NCBI GenBank assembly: GCA_030603695.1
Contig: JAUVXF010000015.1
Location: 1-64,000, forward strand
Source of the DNA: Natronohydrobacter sp.
Lineage (GTDB): Bacteria > Pseudomonadota > Alphaproteobacteria > Rhodobacterales > Rhodobacteraceae
Length of the DNA stretch: 64,000 bases
Direction: 5' to 3'
Below the pieces are notes generated by a model that had not been told where the DNA came from, ran no database searches, and was given only the letters and a program-made list of their open reading frames with translations. The position numbers and the translations under genes are program-made. Of the stretch, positions 47,227 to 56,147 are shown piece after piece; positions within the stretch are counted from its first letter, which is position 1, and each line of letters starts with the position of its first letter.

Positions 47227-48060
47227 CTAATCGGGCAAAATCAACAGCTCTGCCGTCACACAGACCGCATTCTCGCCCGCGCGCAAGGCCCCCTGCCGGG
47301 CCAGACCATCAAACCCGACAGAGGCCAGCTTTATCCGGGCGCCAGAGGGCGAAAGGGTGGCATCTGTCAGAAAAATCTCTGTCGCGTAGCTGGCAATGGC
47401 GGGGCTGTCGGCAAACTGGGTGCCCACAAGGCTGCCGATCCCTTCCACCCGCGCATGGGTGATCTGATGCGCGCGGGCCAGCGCTTGCAGCGCCGTGCAG
47501 ATATCCTGATTGGGGCGCAGGGTGGCCAGATAGGCATTGGGCCGCGCGGGCGGGCCAAGGGGGGTAGGCGGGCCAAGGGGGGTGGGGCGGAAGAGGGTGA
47601 ATTGCGTCTCGCTATCCTCTTGCGCCACCAGCCCTGCCCCGCGCAGGCCCCAAGCCTGCACGCTGACATCTTCGGCCAAGCGGCTGTCATCGCACAAGAC
47701 ATGGCCCATTTCCCCCGTTGTCATAAGCGCGTGACAATGGAGAAAGGCCCGCCCGTCGCGCAGGCCCAGATGCGCGCCGCCCGTGGCGATGCGGGCCACG
47801 GGCCGGGTATATGTGGCGCTATACCATGCGGCATGGCCATCGCCGGGCGCAGGGGCGGGCATGACATAGGCCAAGGGTGCAAACGCCACCCCCTCCAGCC
47901 GCAGATAGCCATAGGCGAAGCCTTGCGCGGCGAAAGCCGCGACAATGGCCTCTGTCAGGGGCAGGCCCGCGCGCAGGGTCAGGCGCAGCGAAACGGCCTC
48001 GCAGGGCAGGATATCGGCGCGGGTTGGCGCAGGCTGGCCGGGATGGGTGATGGCGCGCAT
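47227..48060 (-). CDS. PPC (DUF296)-domain protein
   Basis: A 277-residue protein apparently made of two PPC/DUF296 domains. The first keeps the metal-binding pattern FLHCHALMTTGEMGHVL (HxH...H); the second (from about residue 175) ends in NAVCVTAELLIL and lacks those histidines. Between them is a Pro-rich linker with an 18-bp tandem duplication (PTPLGP twice). The family includes DNA-binding-like and possibly enzymatic members. It is 5 bases after the acyl-CoA ligase gene in the IclR operon; function unknown. Confidence 0.75.
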   Translation of the reverse strand: MRAITHPGQPAPTRADILPCEAVSLRLTLRAGLPLTEAIVAAFAAQGFAYGYLRLEGVAFAPLAYVMPAPAPGDGHAAWYSATYTRPVARIATGGAHLGLRDGRAFLHCHALMTTGEMGHVLCDDSRLAEDVSVQAWGLRGAGLVAQEDSETQFTLFRPTPLGPPTPLGPPARPNAYLATLRPNQDICTALQALARAHQITHARVEGIGSLVGTQFADSPAIASYATEIFLTDATLSPSGARIKLASVGFDGLARQGALRAGENAVCVTAELLILPD

Positions 48061-48065
48061 GGCCC

Positions 48066-49655
48066 TTAGCCGCCCTGCCCCGGCAACTGGCCGCGCGCCT
48101 GAAGTTCCTCGCGGATCATTTTCTTGGTGATCTTGCCATAGGCCGATTTTGGCAAAGCGTCCCAGAATACCAGATGGCGGGGCATTTTGTAGCGGGCAAG
48201 CTTTGGCTCCAGCCATGCGAGGATGTCGCCCTCGGCCACTTCCACGCCTGCCGCGCAGACACAAACCGCCATGCCCAGTTCGCCCCAGACAGGATCGGGC
48301 ACGCCCAGAACCGCCACTTCCGACAAAGCGGGGTGTTGCAACAGCTTTTCTTCAATCTCGCGCGGGTAGATGTTTGATCCGCCAGAGATATACATATCGG
48401 ACGCGCGCCCTGTGAGATAGACAAAGCCCTGCGCATCCATATGGCCCAGATCGCCTGTCAGAAACCAGCCATCGCGGAAGCTTTTGGCATTGGCATCGGG
48501 GTTGTTGAAATAGCCCGCGAAAACGGCAGGGCCGATCACGGCAATTTCGCCCGTCTCGCCAATGGCCACTTCTTGCCCATCGGGGGCCTGTATCTGCACC
48601 TGCATCCCCGTGCGCGCGAACCCGCAAGAGCCGATGCGCATGGCCCCATCTTCCAGATGATGATGGGCGGGGGGTAGAACGGTGATATTGCCTGTCACCT
48701 CTCCCAGCCCGAAATATTGCACCAGCACTGGCCCCAGCTTTTCCAGCGCGCGGATTTGATCGGCCCGATACATGGGCGCGCCCGCATAGATCACATAGCG
48801 CAGGCTGGAGTGATCATGCATATCCACTGCCGGATGTTCGACCAGCAGTTTCACGATTGTGGGCACGGTGAACATATTGCTCACGCGCCAGCGCGCCACC
48901 AGTTGCCAGATTTCGGCAGGATCGAATTTCTCGCCCACAGGCAGGATGGTTTTTACCCCATGTGCCACTTGCGCCAGCTGGTGAATCCCTGCCCCGTGCG
49001 AGAGCGGCGCCACCACGAGAGAGGCATCTTCCGGCCCTGTGCCCGGCATCAGATCGCACAGATGGTTGGTGATGACAAAGGCCAGTTGCCCATGGGTCAG
49101 AACGGCGGCCTTGGGCTTGCCGGTTGTGCCGGAGGTAAAGAAAAACCATGCCGGATCATCGCGCTGCACGGTGACAGGCGCGGGGGTTGCGCCCAGATGG
49201 CGGGTGATCAGCCCCTCATATTCCGCACCGATCAGGATGGTGGCATCCACATGGGGCGCGCAAGCCTGTGCATGGGCGGGAAATTGCGCGCCACAGAGCA
49301 ACAGCTTGGCTTGTGCCGATTGCGCCAGCCCTGCCAGATCATCTGGCGGCAGGCGGAAATTGGCCGGAACCCAGACCGCCCCCACACGCCAACAGGCAAA
49401 CATGGCTTCAAACATCTGGTTGCAATTTGAGGATTGCACCAGAACCCTGTCGCCTTTGGTGATCCCGTAATCCTGCACCAAGGCTGCCGCAAAGGCGCAG
49501 GCGCGGGCCTCTATCTCGGCCCAACTCCATTCCGCATCGCCCCAGATCAGCCCCGGCGCCGTGCCAAAGCGCCGCGCGTTTTCGGTCAGCAGATGCGAAA
49601 GGTTCATCACGCGGGTGGAAAAGGGCACCATCCCCGCAGAGATATCCAGCCTCAT
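48066..49655 (-). CDS. Acyl-CoA synthetase (AMP-forming, class I adenylate-forming enzyme)
   Basis: A 529-residue ligase with the P-loop FTSGTTGKPKAAVLTHG, the adenine-binding YFGLGEVTG, TGDLGHMDAQGFVYLTGR and the C-terminal lysine motif KSAYGKITKK. It activates a carboxylic acid as acyl-CoA. Its ATG overlaps the thiolase stop by ATGA (49652-49655); a more downstream start (MVPFSTRVM) is possible. The substrate is unknown; context suggests a CoA-dependent catabolic route. Confidence 0.9.
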   Translation of the reverse strand: MRLDISAGMVPFSTRVMNLSHLLTENARRFGTAPGLIWGDAEWSWAEIEARACAFAAALVQDYGITKGDRVLVQSSNCNQMFEAMFACWRVGAVWVPANFRLPPDDLAGLAQSAQAKLLLCGAQFPAHAQACAPHVDATILIGAEYEGLITRHLGATPAPVTVQRDDPAWFFFTSGTTGKPKAAVLTHGQLAFVITNHLCDLMPGTGPEDASLVVAPLSHGAGIHQLAQVAHGVKTILPVGEKFDPAEIWQLVARWRVSNMFTVPTIVKLLVEHPAVDMHDHSSLRYVIYAGAPMYRADQIRALEKLGPVLVQYFGLGEVTGNITVLPPAHHHLEDGAMRIGSCGFARTGMQVQIQAPDGQEVAIGETGEIAVIGPAVFAGYFNNPDANAKSFRDGWFLTGDLGHMDAQGFVYLTGRASDMYISGGSNIYPREIEEKLLQHPALSEVAVLGVPDPVWGELGMAVCVCAAGVEVAEGDILAWLEPKLARYKMPRHLVFWDALPKSAYGKITKKMIREELQARGQLPGQGG

Positions 49656-50821
49656 TTCACGCGCTCCATGATGGAGACGTAATTGGCCACGGCCGCGCCG
49701 CCCATGTTGAACACGCCCGCCAGCGTGGCGCCGGGTATCTGCATATCGCCTGCCTCGCCCATCAGCTGCATCGCGGCCATGACATGCATGGAAACGCCGG
49801 TTGCGCCGATCGGGTGGCCCTTGGATTTCAGCCCGCCCGATGGATTGACAGGCAAGCGCCCCTCTTTTTGGGTGATCCCTTCGCGGATCACGCGGTGGCC
49901 CTGCCCCGGTGCGGCCAGACCCATCGCCTCATATTCCAGCATCTCGGCAATGGTGAAGCAATCATGCGTTTCCACAAAGCTGAGATCATCCACCGTCAGG
50001 CCCGATTGTTCCAGCGCCTTTGCCCATGCCATGCGTGCGCCACGGAATTCCAGCACATCGCGGCGCGACAGCGCAAGGATATCATTGGCCTGCGCGCGGG
50101 CGCGAAAGCCTACGGCGCGCGGGGCCTGTGCGGCCGTTTCAGGATCGGCCAGCACCAGCACCGCCGCCCCGTCGGACACAAGCGAGCAATCGGTACGCCG
50201 CAAGGGGCCAGCGACATAGGGGTTTTTCTCGGATACGGTATTGCAAAATTCCAGCCCGAAATCCTTGCGCATATGGGCGAAGGGGTTGGCCATGCCATTG
50301 GCATGGTTCTTGGCCGCGATCATGGCCAGTTCTTCCGAACGGTCGCCATAACGCTGGAAATAGCTTTGGGCGATCTGGCCAAAGAGGCCCGCAAAGCCGC
50401 CATCGACCTCGGCCTCCTCGCTGCGGTAGCTGGCGGAGAGCAGGATATCGCCCACCTCTGCCGTGGGGGTGGCTGTCATCTTTTCCGCCCCCACCACAAG
50501 GGCAATGCGCCCGCGCCCTGCCCCGATGAAATCCAGCGCGCCATGCAGCGCGGCAGAGCCTGTGGCGCAAGCATTCTCGAACCGTGTGGCGGGCACATGG
50601 GCAAGGCGCGGATCGCCCATGGCCACAAGCGCGCCCTGAAAATCCTGTTTCGAGAAGCCGTTATTGAACACGCCCACGAAAATCCCGTCCACATCGGCGG
50701 GCGCGATTTCGGCATGGGCCAGCGCCTGTGCCACGGCCTGAGCCATCAGCGATTCGGTATCGGGGTGATCGGATTTGCCAAAGACAGTATGCCCCCAGCC
50801 AATGATCTGTGCCTGTGTCAT
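49652..50821 (-). CDS. Thiolase family protein (SCP-x/acetyl-CoA acetyltransferase-like)
   Basis: A 389-residue thiolase-fold enzyme. The nucleophilic cysteine is in RFENACATGSAALHG (about residue 90) and the histidine motif in NPSGGLKSKGHPIGATG. Sequence layout (GWGHTVFGKSD at the start, VETHDCFTIAEMLEYEAMG) fits the SCP2/SCP-x subgroup, which cleaves 3-ketoacyl-CoA esters, often of branched or aromatic compounds. It overlaps iclR and the ligase by ATGA on each side. Confidence 0.88.
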   Translation of the reverse strand: MTQAQIIGWGHTVFGKSDHPDTESLMAQAVAQALAHAEIAPADVDGIFVGVFNNGFSKQDFQGALVAMGDPRLAHVPATRFENACATGSAALHGALDFIGAGRGRIALVVGAEKMTATPTAEVGDILLSASYRSEEAEVDGGFAGLFGQIAQSYFQRYGDRSEELAMIAAKNHANGMANPFAHMRKDFGLEFCNTVSEKNPYVAGPLRRTDCSLVSDGAAVLVLADPETAAQAPRAVGFRARAQANDILALSRRDVLEFRGARMAWAKALEQSGLTVDDLSFVETHDCFTIAEMLEYEAMGLAAPGQGHRVIREGITQKEGRLPVNPSGGLKSKGHPIGATGVSMHVMAAMQLMGEAGDMQIPGATLAGVFNMGGAAVANYVSIMERVK

Positions 50822-51603
50822 GATGCTTTCCTCCCTTGGCTGCGCGTCAATCGCGCCTCTATTGCGCGGGCGGCGGCCCGCAAATTTTCGGCCAGTTCTG
50901 TGCGGCGCGGCTCTTTCATGCGGCTTTCCACGGCCGCAAGGGAGAGCGCGCCCACCAACTGCCCCCCCGGCCCGTGCAGTGCCACGCCCAGGCCCCAGGA
51001 ATCCTCGAATATCAGGCCGGGATTAAGGGCAATTCCGCGGGCGCGCGTCTGGGCCACTTGCGCGCGCAGGGTATCTTGCCCAAGTTTCGGGTAGTTGCTG
51101 GCCAATTCGCTGGCATTCGCGGCCAGAATTGCCTCTATTTCCGTATCAGGCAAGGCCGAAAGCATGGCCAGCGATCCCGCCCCTACCCCCAGCGGATGAT
51201 GCCCGCCGGGCAAAAGCGCATAGGTGCGGATGGGATGCGCGCCATCTTCGCGGTGCAGGCAAACCGAATGAAGGCCACGCCGCACCGATAAAAACGCCGC
51301 ATCACCGGTTTCACGCGCAAGGCGCTGCAAATCCTGCATGGCCTGCGCCAATAGCCCATGCCGCCCCTGCGCGCACAGGCCCAGAAGATAGGCTTCTTCG
51401 CCCAAATGGTAGGCGCGTGTATCCTGCGCCTGTTCCACCAGCCCCGCGCGCATCAGCGCCAGAACCAGACGCCGGGCCGTGGCCTTGTTCAACCCGGTCA
51501 CACTGACCAGCCCCGACAATGACAGCCCCGCTTCTGAATGGCGCGCGATCAGCGACAAGAGCGCCAAGGCGCGATCCACGCTTTGCGCGCCCCCAAGGGC
51601 CAT
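50818..51603 (-). CDS. IclR-family transcriptional regulator
   Basis: About 261 residues. N-terminal winged helix-turn-helix (SVDRALALLSLIARHSEAGLS, then TGLNKATARRLVLALMRAGL) and the C-terminal IclR effector domain (RRGLHSVCLHRED, LPGGHHPLGVGAGSLAMLSALP, LNPGLIFEDSWGLGVAL). The start is uncertain: ATG 51603 fits conservation, while GTG 51624 or TTG 51636 would add 7 or 11 residues. It is first in the thiolase-ligase-PPC operon and divergent from the TRAP genes, so it probably controls both. Confidence 0.9.
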   Translation of the reverse strand: MALGGAQSVDRALALLSLIARHSEAGLSLSGLVSVTGLNKATARRLVLALMRAGLVEQAQDTRAYHLGEEAYLLGLCAQGRHGLLAQAMQDLQRLARETGDAAFLSVRRGLHSVCLHREDGAHPIRTYALLPGGHHPLGVGAGSLAMLSALPDTEIEAILAANASELASNYPKLGQDTLRAQVAQTRARGIALNPGLIFEDSWGLGVALHGPGGQLVGALSLAAVESRMKEPRRTELAENLRAAARAIEARLTRSQGRKAS

Positions 51604-51702
51604 ATCTGGCGATTCTTGTTTCACAATATGAACCAACAGCTTTCCGATGTTAGGGATGATACAGGGCCATTTCCTGCCATTCTGATTTTCATTTTGGCAT
51701 GT

Positions 51703-51719
51703 TGCAAGTTTTTCTTGCG
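51703..51719. promoter_or_regulatory. Palindrome in the iclR/TRAP divergent gap
   Basis: The inverted repeat GCAAG-TTTTT-CTTGC (51704-51718) is roughly midway between the iclR and dctP starts. IclR proteins bind short palindromes in such gaps, so it is a candidate operator; the match is not to a known consensus. Confidence 0.35.
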
Positions 51720-51800
51720 TTCAGGAAAAAATAAGGTTCACTATCTGGACAATGTTGAGCATCTGGCCCCAGCCAGTGCGCCTATGGAGGAGGAAACGCC

Positions 51801-52799
51801 ATGACATTTACCAGACTGACCCAGACTGCCCTTGCTGCGGCCATCGGCCTTGGCCTTGGGGCTGCAAGTGCGGAAACGCTGCGCCTGTCGCATAACACCG
51901 GCGACAGCACCACTTGGCACAAGGGGGCCGAGAAATTCGGCGAATTGCTGGCAGAGCGCACAGGCGGCGCAATGGAGGTGCGGGTTTTCCCCAATGCGCA
52001 GCTTTCGGGCGGTGACCAGATGCGTCAGGCGGAAATGGTCGGGCGCGGCGCGCTGGATCTGGTTGTGACCTCGGCCATCAATGTCACGCCGCTGGTGCCG
52101 GAAATGGCCGTGTTCTCGCTGCCCTATCTGTATTCCAGCTATGAGCAGGTAGATGCCACAACCCAAGGCGCGCCGGGCGAAATTCTGGCCGATATCCTGC
52201 TGGAAAAGGGCATCGTGGTTCTGGCCTGGGGCGAAAACGGGTTCCGCGAAGTGACCAACAATGTGCGCCCCATCCGCAGCCCCGATGATATGCGCGGGCT
52301 GAATATGCGTGTGGCTGGCCCCATGTATATTGATGTGATGAACGCTTTGGGGGCAAACCCGCAGCAAATGCAATGGGGCGAAACCATGTCGGCGCTGCAA
52401 CAGGGCGTTGTCGATGGGCAGGAAAACCCCATTGGCGCGGTGATCATTCCGCAGCAAGTGTATGAGGTGCAAAAATACCTGACTGCATGGCATTATTCCT
52501 ATGACCCCATCTTCCTTGGTATCTCTCAGGCGAAATGGGATAGCTATGATGCCGAAATGCAAACCATCCTGCGCGAAACCGCGCAAGAGGCCATGGCCTA
52601 TCAGCGCCAGATTACCCGCGAGGGGACAGCCAGCGGCATAGAATTTCTGCGTGAAAAGGGCATGGAAGTTTATGAACCCACCGCAGAGGAACTGGCCGCC
52701 TTCCGCACAGCCACACAGCCCGCTTTTGACCAATGGGCCGCGCGTGTGGGCGATGAGATTGTGGGCGCCTTTCAGGCGGCCATTGCCGCCTCTAACTAA
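51801..52799 (+). CDS. TRAP transporter solute-binding protein (DctP family)
   Basis: A 332-residue periplasmic binding protein with a signal peptide (MTFTRLTQTALAAAIGLGLGAASA). DctP features include LRLSHNTGDSTTWHKGAEKFGELL, the Arg-containing DMRGLNMRVAGPMYIDVMNALGANPQQM that contacts a ligand carboxylate, and VVDGQENPIGAVII. It captures an organic acid for the TRAP membrane subunits downstream. GAGGAGGAAACGCC precedes the ATG. Ligand unknown. Confidence 0.93.
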   Translation: MTFTRLTQTALAAAIGLGLGAASAETLRLSHNTGDSTTWHKGAEKFGELLAERTGGAMEVRVFPNAQLSGGDQMRQAEMVGRGALDLVVTSAINVTPLVPEMAVFSLPYLYSSYEQVDATTQGAPGEILADILLEKGIVVLAWGENGFREVTNNVRPIRSPDDMRGLNMRVAGPMYIDVMNALGANPQQMQWGETMSALQQGVVDGQENPIGAVIIPQQVYEVQKYLTAWHYSYDPIFLGISQAKWDSYDAEMQTILRETAQEAMAYQRQITREGTASGIEFLREKGMEVYEPTAEELAAFRTATQPAFDQWAARVGDEIVGAFQAAIAASN

Positions 52800-52813
52800 G
52801 TGATCTGACAGCC

Positions 52814-52843
52814 GCCCGCGCGCCCCAAACCGGGTGCGCGGGC
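52814..52843 (+). terminator. Stable hairpin between dctP and dctQ
   Basis: Stem GCCCGCGC / GCGCGGGC with an inner CCC/GGG part and an AAA-containing loop, 15 bases after the dctP stop and without a U-run. It probably works as a partial terminator or 3' stabiliser, giving more binding protein than membrane subunits. Confidence 0.65.
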
Positions 52844-52868
52844 AATTCACATTCGGGGGCGCGGGCTG

Positions 52869-53360
52869 ATGATCCGGTTTATCTTGCGTGATTTCGAGAA
52901 GATCGTCTGCGCTGTGTTGTTCCTGAGCATGACGGCATTGGGCTTTGCCAATGTTGTGGTGCGCTATGGCACGAACCTGTCTTTCGCGGCCTCGGAAGAG
53001 TTGCTGATCAACGGGTTTTTGTTGCTGACTGTCTTTGGCGCGGCCATTGCGGCGCGGCGGGGCGAGCATCTGGCTGTCACGATGGTGCATGAAATGCTGC
53101 CGCGCGCGCTGTGGATGCCGGTTTTTCTGCTCTCGGTTGCGCTAAGCGTCGCGCTTTTGGGCTTTTCGGCGTGGTTTTCATGGGATGCCATGATGAATAT
53201 TCGCCGCGTTGGCATGCGCTCTTATGCGCTGGGATTGCCTGCATGGTATTATCAAGCGGCCCTGCCCTTTGGCTTTGGGCTGGTGATTATCCGCTATCTG
53301 CAACATGCTTGGGAAGTGGGGCGCGCAGGCCGCAGCGCCGGAGGCGCGGCCCATGTTTGA
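52869..53360 (+). CDS. TRAP transporter small permease (DctQ family)
   Basis: A 163-residue membrane protein with four predicted helices and the DctQ pattern (FANVVVRYGTNLSFAASEELLINGFLLLTVFGAAIAARRGEHLAV). It pairs with the large subunit and the binding protein. Its last 8 bases overlap the start of the large permease gene. Confidence 0.9.
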   Translation: MIRFILRDFEKIVCAVLFLSMTALGFANVVVRYGTNLSFAASEELLINGFLLLTVFGAAIAARRGEHLAVTMVHEMLPRALWMPVFLLSVALSVALLGFSAWFSWDAMMNIRRVGMRSYALGLPAWYYQAALPFGFGLVIIRYLQHAWEVGRAGRSAGGAAHV

Positions 53361-54687
53361 GATGCTGGGCATCACCTCTGCTGGCACACAGATGATTGTG
53401 GTCTTTTTTCTGCTGATGGCGCTGCGTGTGCCTGTGGCCTTTGCGCTTGGGCTGTCTGCGCTTTATGCGATGTGGAAAATCGGTTTCGGGCTGGAACTGG
53501 CGGGCGATCTGATTGCCACGGGCATTACGAAATTCTCGCTTCTGGCGATCCCGTTTTTCATTCTGGCAGGCGTGCTGATGGGCAGCCTTGGGATTGCCGA
53601 GCGCATGATCCGGTTTTTCCGGGTGGCTGTGGGCGGGTTGCCGGGGGGAATGGGGATTGTGGGCACGGTGGTGTGCCTGTTCTGGGGGGCTGTCAGTGGC
53701 TCTGGCCCGGCCTCTGTGGCGGCAATCGGGCCAATGATCATCAAAGGCATGGAAGAGGATGGCTATGACCGCGCCTTTGCCGCCGGGCTGGTGGTGACGG
53801 GGGCTGCGTTTTCCATTGTGATCCCGCCCTCTATCGGGCTGGTGATTTACGGGGTGATTGCGGAAACCTCCATCTCGCGGCTGTTTATTGCGGCCATCAT
53901 TCCGGGTGTGTTCATGGCGCTGACAATGGTGGCGGTGCTGCCTTTCGCGCGGCGCAACACCGCCTCTGTGGGCAGTGCCAGCCTGATGGCCCTTAGCCCC
54001 GATCCCTATGCAGGGCTGCCGCGCGGGCGCGCGCTGTGGCTGTCATTTCGGGACAGTTTCTGGGGGTTGATGACACCTGTTGTCATTCTGGGCGGTATCT
54101 ATTCGGGCATTTTCACACCGACAGAGGCCGCGATTGTGGCCACTGTCTATGCGCTGGGTGTGGGCGGGCTGGCCTACCGCACCCTGACCTTCGCGCGGCT
54201 CTATCAGGCCTTGGCCACGGCTGCGGCCTCTTCTGCGGTGGTGATGCTGATTGTGGCCTATGCCAGCCTGTTTGGCTGGGTTGTGACTGTGGATGATCTG
54301 GTGCGCAGCTATTCGGGCGCGCTGCTGGGGCTGAGTGATCAGGCATGGGTGATCTTGCTGGTGATCATGGTGATCTTGCTGATTGCGGGCATGTTCATGG
54401 ACCCCGTAACAGTGATGTTCATTGCTTTGCCCATTTTCCTGCCGGTTGCCCGGCAAATGGGGTGGGATCCTGTCTGGTTCGGGGTGCTGGTGATGGTCAA
54501 TCTGGCGATCGGGCTGATTACGCCGCCTGTGGGGATAAACCTGTATGTGGCGGCCAATGTTACCCGGCTGAGCATTGAACGCGTGGCGCGGGGCACGATG
54601 CCCTTTTTGCTGGCCGCGCTGGTGGGGATTGTCGTGGTCGCAGCCGTGCCGCAGATGTCGCAATTTCTGGTCAACTGGCTGCGCTGA
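53353..54687 (+). CDS. TRAP transporter large permease (DctM family)
   Basis: A 444-residue permease with about twelve helices, the sodium-driven transport subunit. It shows the DctM phrases VVCLFWGAVSGSGPASVAAIG, IPPSIGLVIYGVIAETSISRLF and IGLITPPVGINLYVAANV. The ATG at 53353 overlaps dctQ; an alternative start 48 bases upstream lies inside dctQ and was not used. Confidence 0.93.
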   Translation: MFEMLGITSAGTQMIVVFFLLMALRVPVAFALGLSALYAMWKIGFGLELAGDLIATGITKFSLLAIPFFILAGVLMGSLGIAERMIRFFRVAVGGLPGGMGIVGTVVCLFWGAVSGSGPASVAAIGPMIIKGMEEDGYDRAFAAGLVVTGAAFSIVIPPSIGLVIYGVIAETSISRLFIAAIIPGVFMALTMVAVLPFARRNTASVGSASLMALSPDPYAGLPRGRALWLSFRDSFWGLMTPVVILGGIYSGIFTPTEAAIVATVYALGVGGLAYRTLTFARLYQALATAAASSAVVMLIVAYASLFGWVVTVDDLVRSYSGALLGLSDQAWVILLVIMVILLIAGMFMDPVTVMFIALPIFLPVARQMGWDPVWFGVLVMVNLAIGLITPPVGINLYVAANVTRLSIERVARGTMPFLLAALVGIVVVAAVPQMSQFLVNWLR

Positions 54688-54704
54688 GAGGGGATGAGAG
54701 AGAG

Positions 54705-55469
54705 ATGAAAACCGCCATTGTCACAGGCGCCGCGCGCGGCATTGGGCTGGCCACCACCCGCGCCTTTCTGGCCGAGGGCTGGCGCGTGGCCATGATAGAC
54801 CGTGACGCCCCCGCGCTGGCCGAGGCCGCGATTGGGTTGGCGGATGCGCATGCGGTGATCTGCGATGTGTCAGACCCCGCACAGGTGCAGGCCATGGCGG
54901 CAGAGGTGATGGCGCAGTTTGGCCGCGTGGATGCCTTGGTGAATAATGCGGGCGTGGCCGATTTCCGGCCCATGGCCGAGACCGATCTTGCCATCTGGCG
55001 CGAGGTGATGGCCACCAATCTGGACGGGGTGTTTATCACCAGCCAAGCAATTATCCCGCATCTGAAGGCAACGCGGGGCGCGATTGTGAATATCGCCTCT
55101 ATCTCTGGCCTGCGCGCAAGCACATTGCGCGTGGCTTATGGCACATCGAAAGCGGCGGTCATTCACCTGACACGCCAGCAAGCGGCGGAATTGGGGGAAT
55201 GGGGCATTCGGGCCAATTGCGTGGCCCCCGGCCCTGTGGATACCAAACTGGCGCTGGCCGTGCATTCGCCCGAAATCCGCGCGGCCTATCACGATACAAT
55301 CCCGCTTAACCGCTATGGGCGCGAGGCAGAGATCGCAGAGGCGATAACCTTTCTGTGCTCGGAGCGGGCCAGCTATGTGACGGGGCAAGTGCTGGCCGCA
55401 GATGGCGGGTTTGATGCCGTGGGCGTAGGCTTGCCTGCGCTGCGCCGAAAAACGCCCGAAGGGCATTGA
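54705..55469 (+). CDS. SDR family NAD(P)-dependent oxidoreductase
   Basis: A 254-residue classical short-chain dehydrogenase: cofactor loop VTGAARGIG (TGxxxGxG), Asp at the end of beta-2 (MIDRD) suggesting NAD(H), NNAG, catalytic Ser in IASISG and YxxxK as YGTSK. It follows the TRAP genes by 17 bases, so it probably oxidises or reduces the imported compound or an intermediate. Confidence 0.9.
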   Translation: MKTAIVTGAARGIGLATTRAFLAEGWRVAMIDRDAPALAEAAIGLADAHAVICDVSDPAQVQAMAAEVMAQFGRVDALVNNAGVADFRPMAETDLAIWREVMATNLDGVFITSQAIIPHLKATRGAIVNIASISGLRASTLRVAYGTSKAAVIHLTRQQAAELGEWGIRANCVAPGPVDTKLALAVHSPEIRAAYHDTIPLNRYGREAEIAEAITFLCSERASYVTGQVLAADGGFDAVGVGLPALRRKTPEGH

Positions 55470-55523
55470 CGCGCCGCGCAAGACTGGCTTTTCTGGCGCC
55501 AACCCAAAAGGAGCACCCACCCC

Positions 55524-55919
55524 ATGAGCCTGCCCGTCTTTCACATGGTCGATCGCGCACCGCAACCTGTGGCAACCTTCTCCCATGCCGCAGAGATTGA
55601 CGGCTGGGTGTTTCTGACAGGGCAGATGCCCACCTGGCCCGGAGAGCCGGATCGCCCCTTGCCCGACGGGATAGAGGCCCAGACGCGCCGGGTGATGGAC
55701 AATCTGATCCTTGTGCTGGAAGGGCTGGGGCTGGGCTTGGAAAACGTGGTGCAGGCGCGGGTCTATATCACCCAGTTCGAGCGCGATTATGCGCCGATGA
55801 ATGCCGTCTATCAAAGCTATTTCGCCCCCGGCAAACTGCCTGCGCGCACCTGTATCGGGGTGACAGGTCTGGCTGTGGGCGCGCTGGTGGAGATAGATTT
55901 CGTGGCCAAGCGGCCTTAG
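55524..55919 (+). CDS. RidA (YjgF/YER057c/UK114) family protein
   Basis: A 131-residue RidA-fold protein with GWVFLTGQMPTW, VVQARVYITQFERDYAPMNAVYQSYF and the arginine-containing PARTCIGVTGLAVGALVEIDFVA. RidA enzymes hydrolyse reactive enamines/imines; others act in catabolic pathways. It is the last gene of the TRAP-SDR-RidA unit, with an AAAAGGAG ribosome site. Confidence 0.9.
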   Translation: MSLPVFHMVDRAPQPVATFSHAAEIDGWVFLTGQMPTWPGEPDRPLPDGIEAQTRRVMDNLILVLEGLGLGLENVVQARVYITQFERDYAPMNAVYQSYFAPGKLPARTCIGVTGLAVGALVEIDFVAKRP

Positions 55920-56147
55920 GGGGGGGGATGCGGCCCCTTTGCGCTTATGGGTTCTCAAAATGTTATGGCTTGTTCGAAAAGCAAGGCCATGCGATCATAA
56001 ATGGCGCGCCACTATTGGATGTATTGCAGGAGTGTTTTGATTACTTAAAGATGATGAATACCTAAGATTATTTTTTCAAATACCTGATTTACATAAATTA
56101 TATTTATGCCAGAGCAGCGACAGCATGGCTCTGCGCGGGGCCATTTA
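55920..56147. other. AT-rich gap before the GT8 gene
   Basis: From about 55960 the base composition shifts sharply to AT-rich sequence (for example ATTATTTTTTCAAATACC around 56068), unlike the GC-rich window. It marks the left edge of a probably transferred segment. No repeat copy or mobility gene is seen. Confidence 0.6.
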
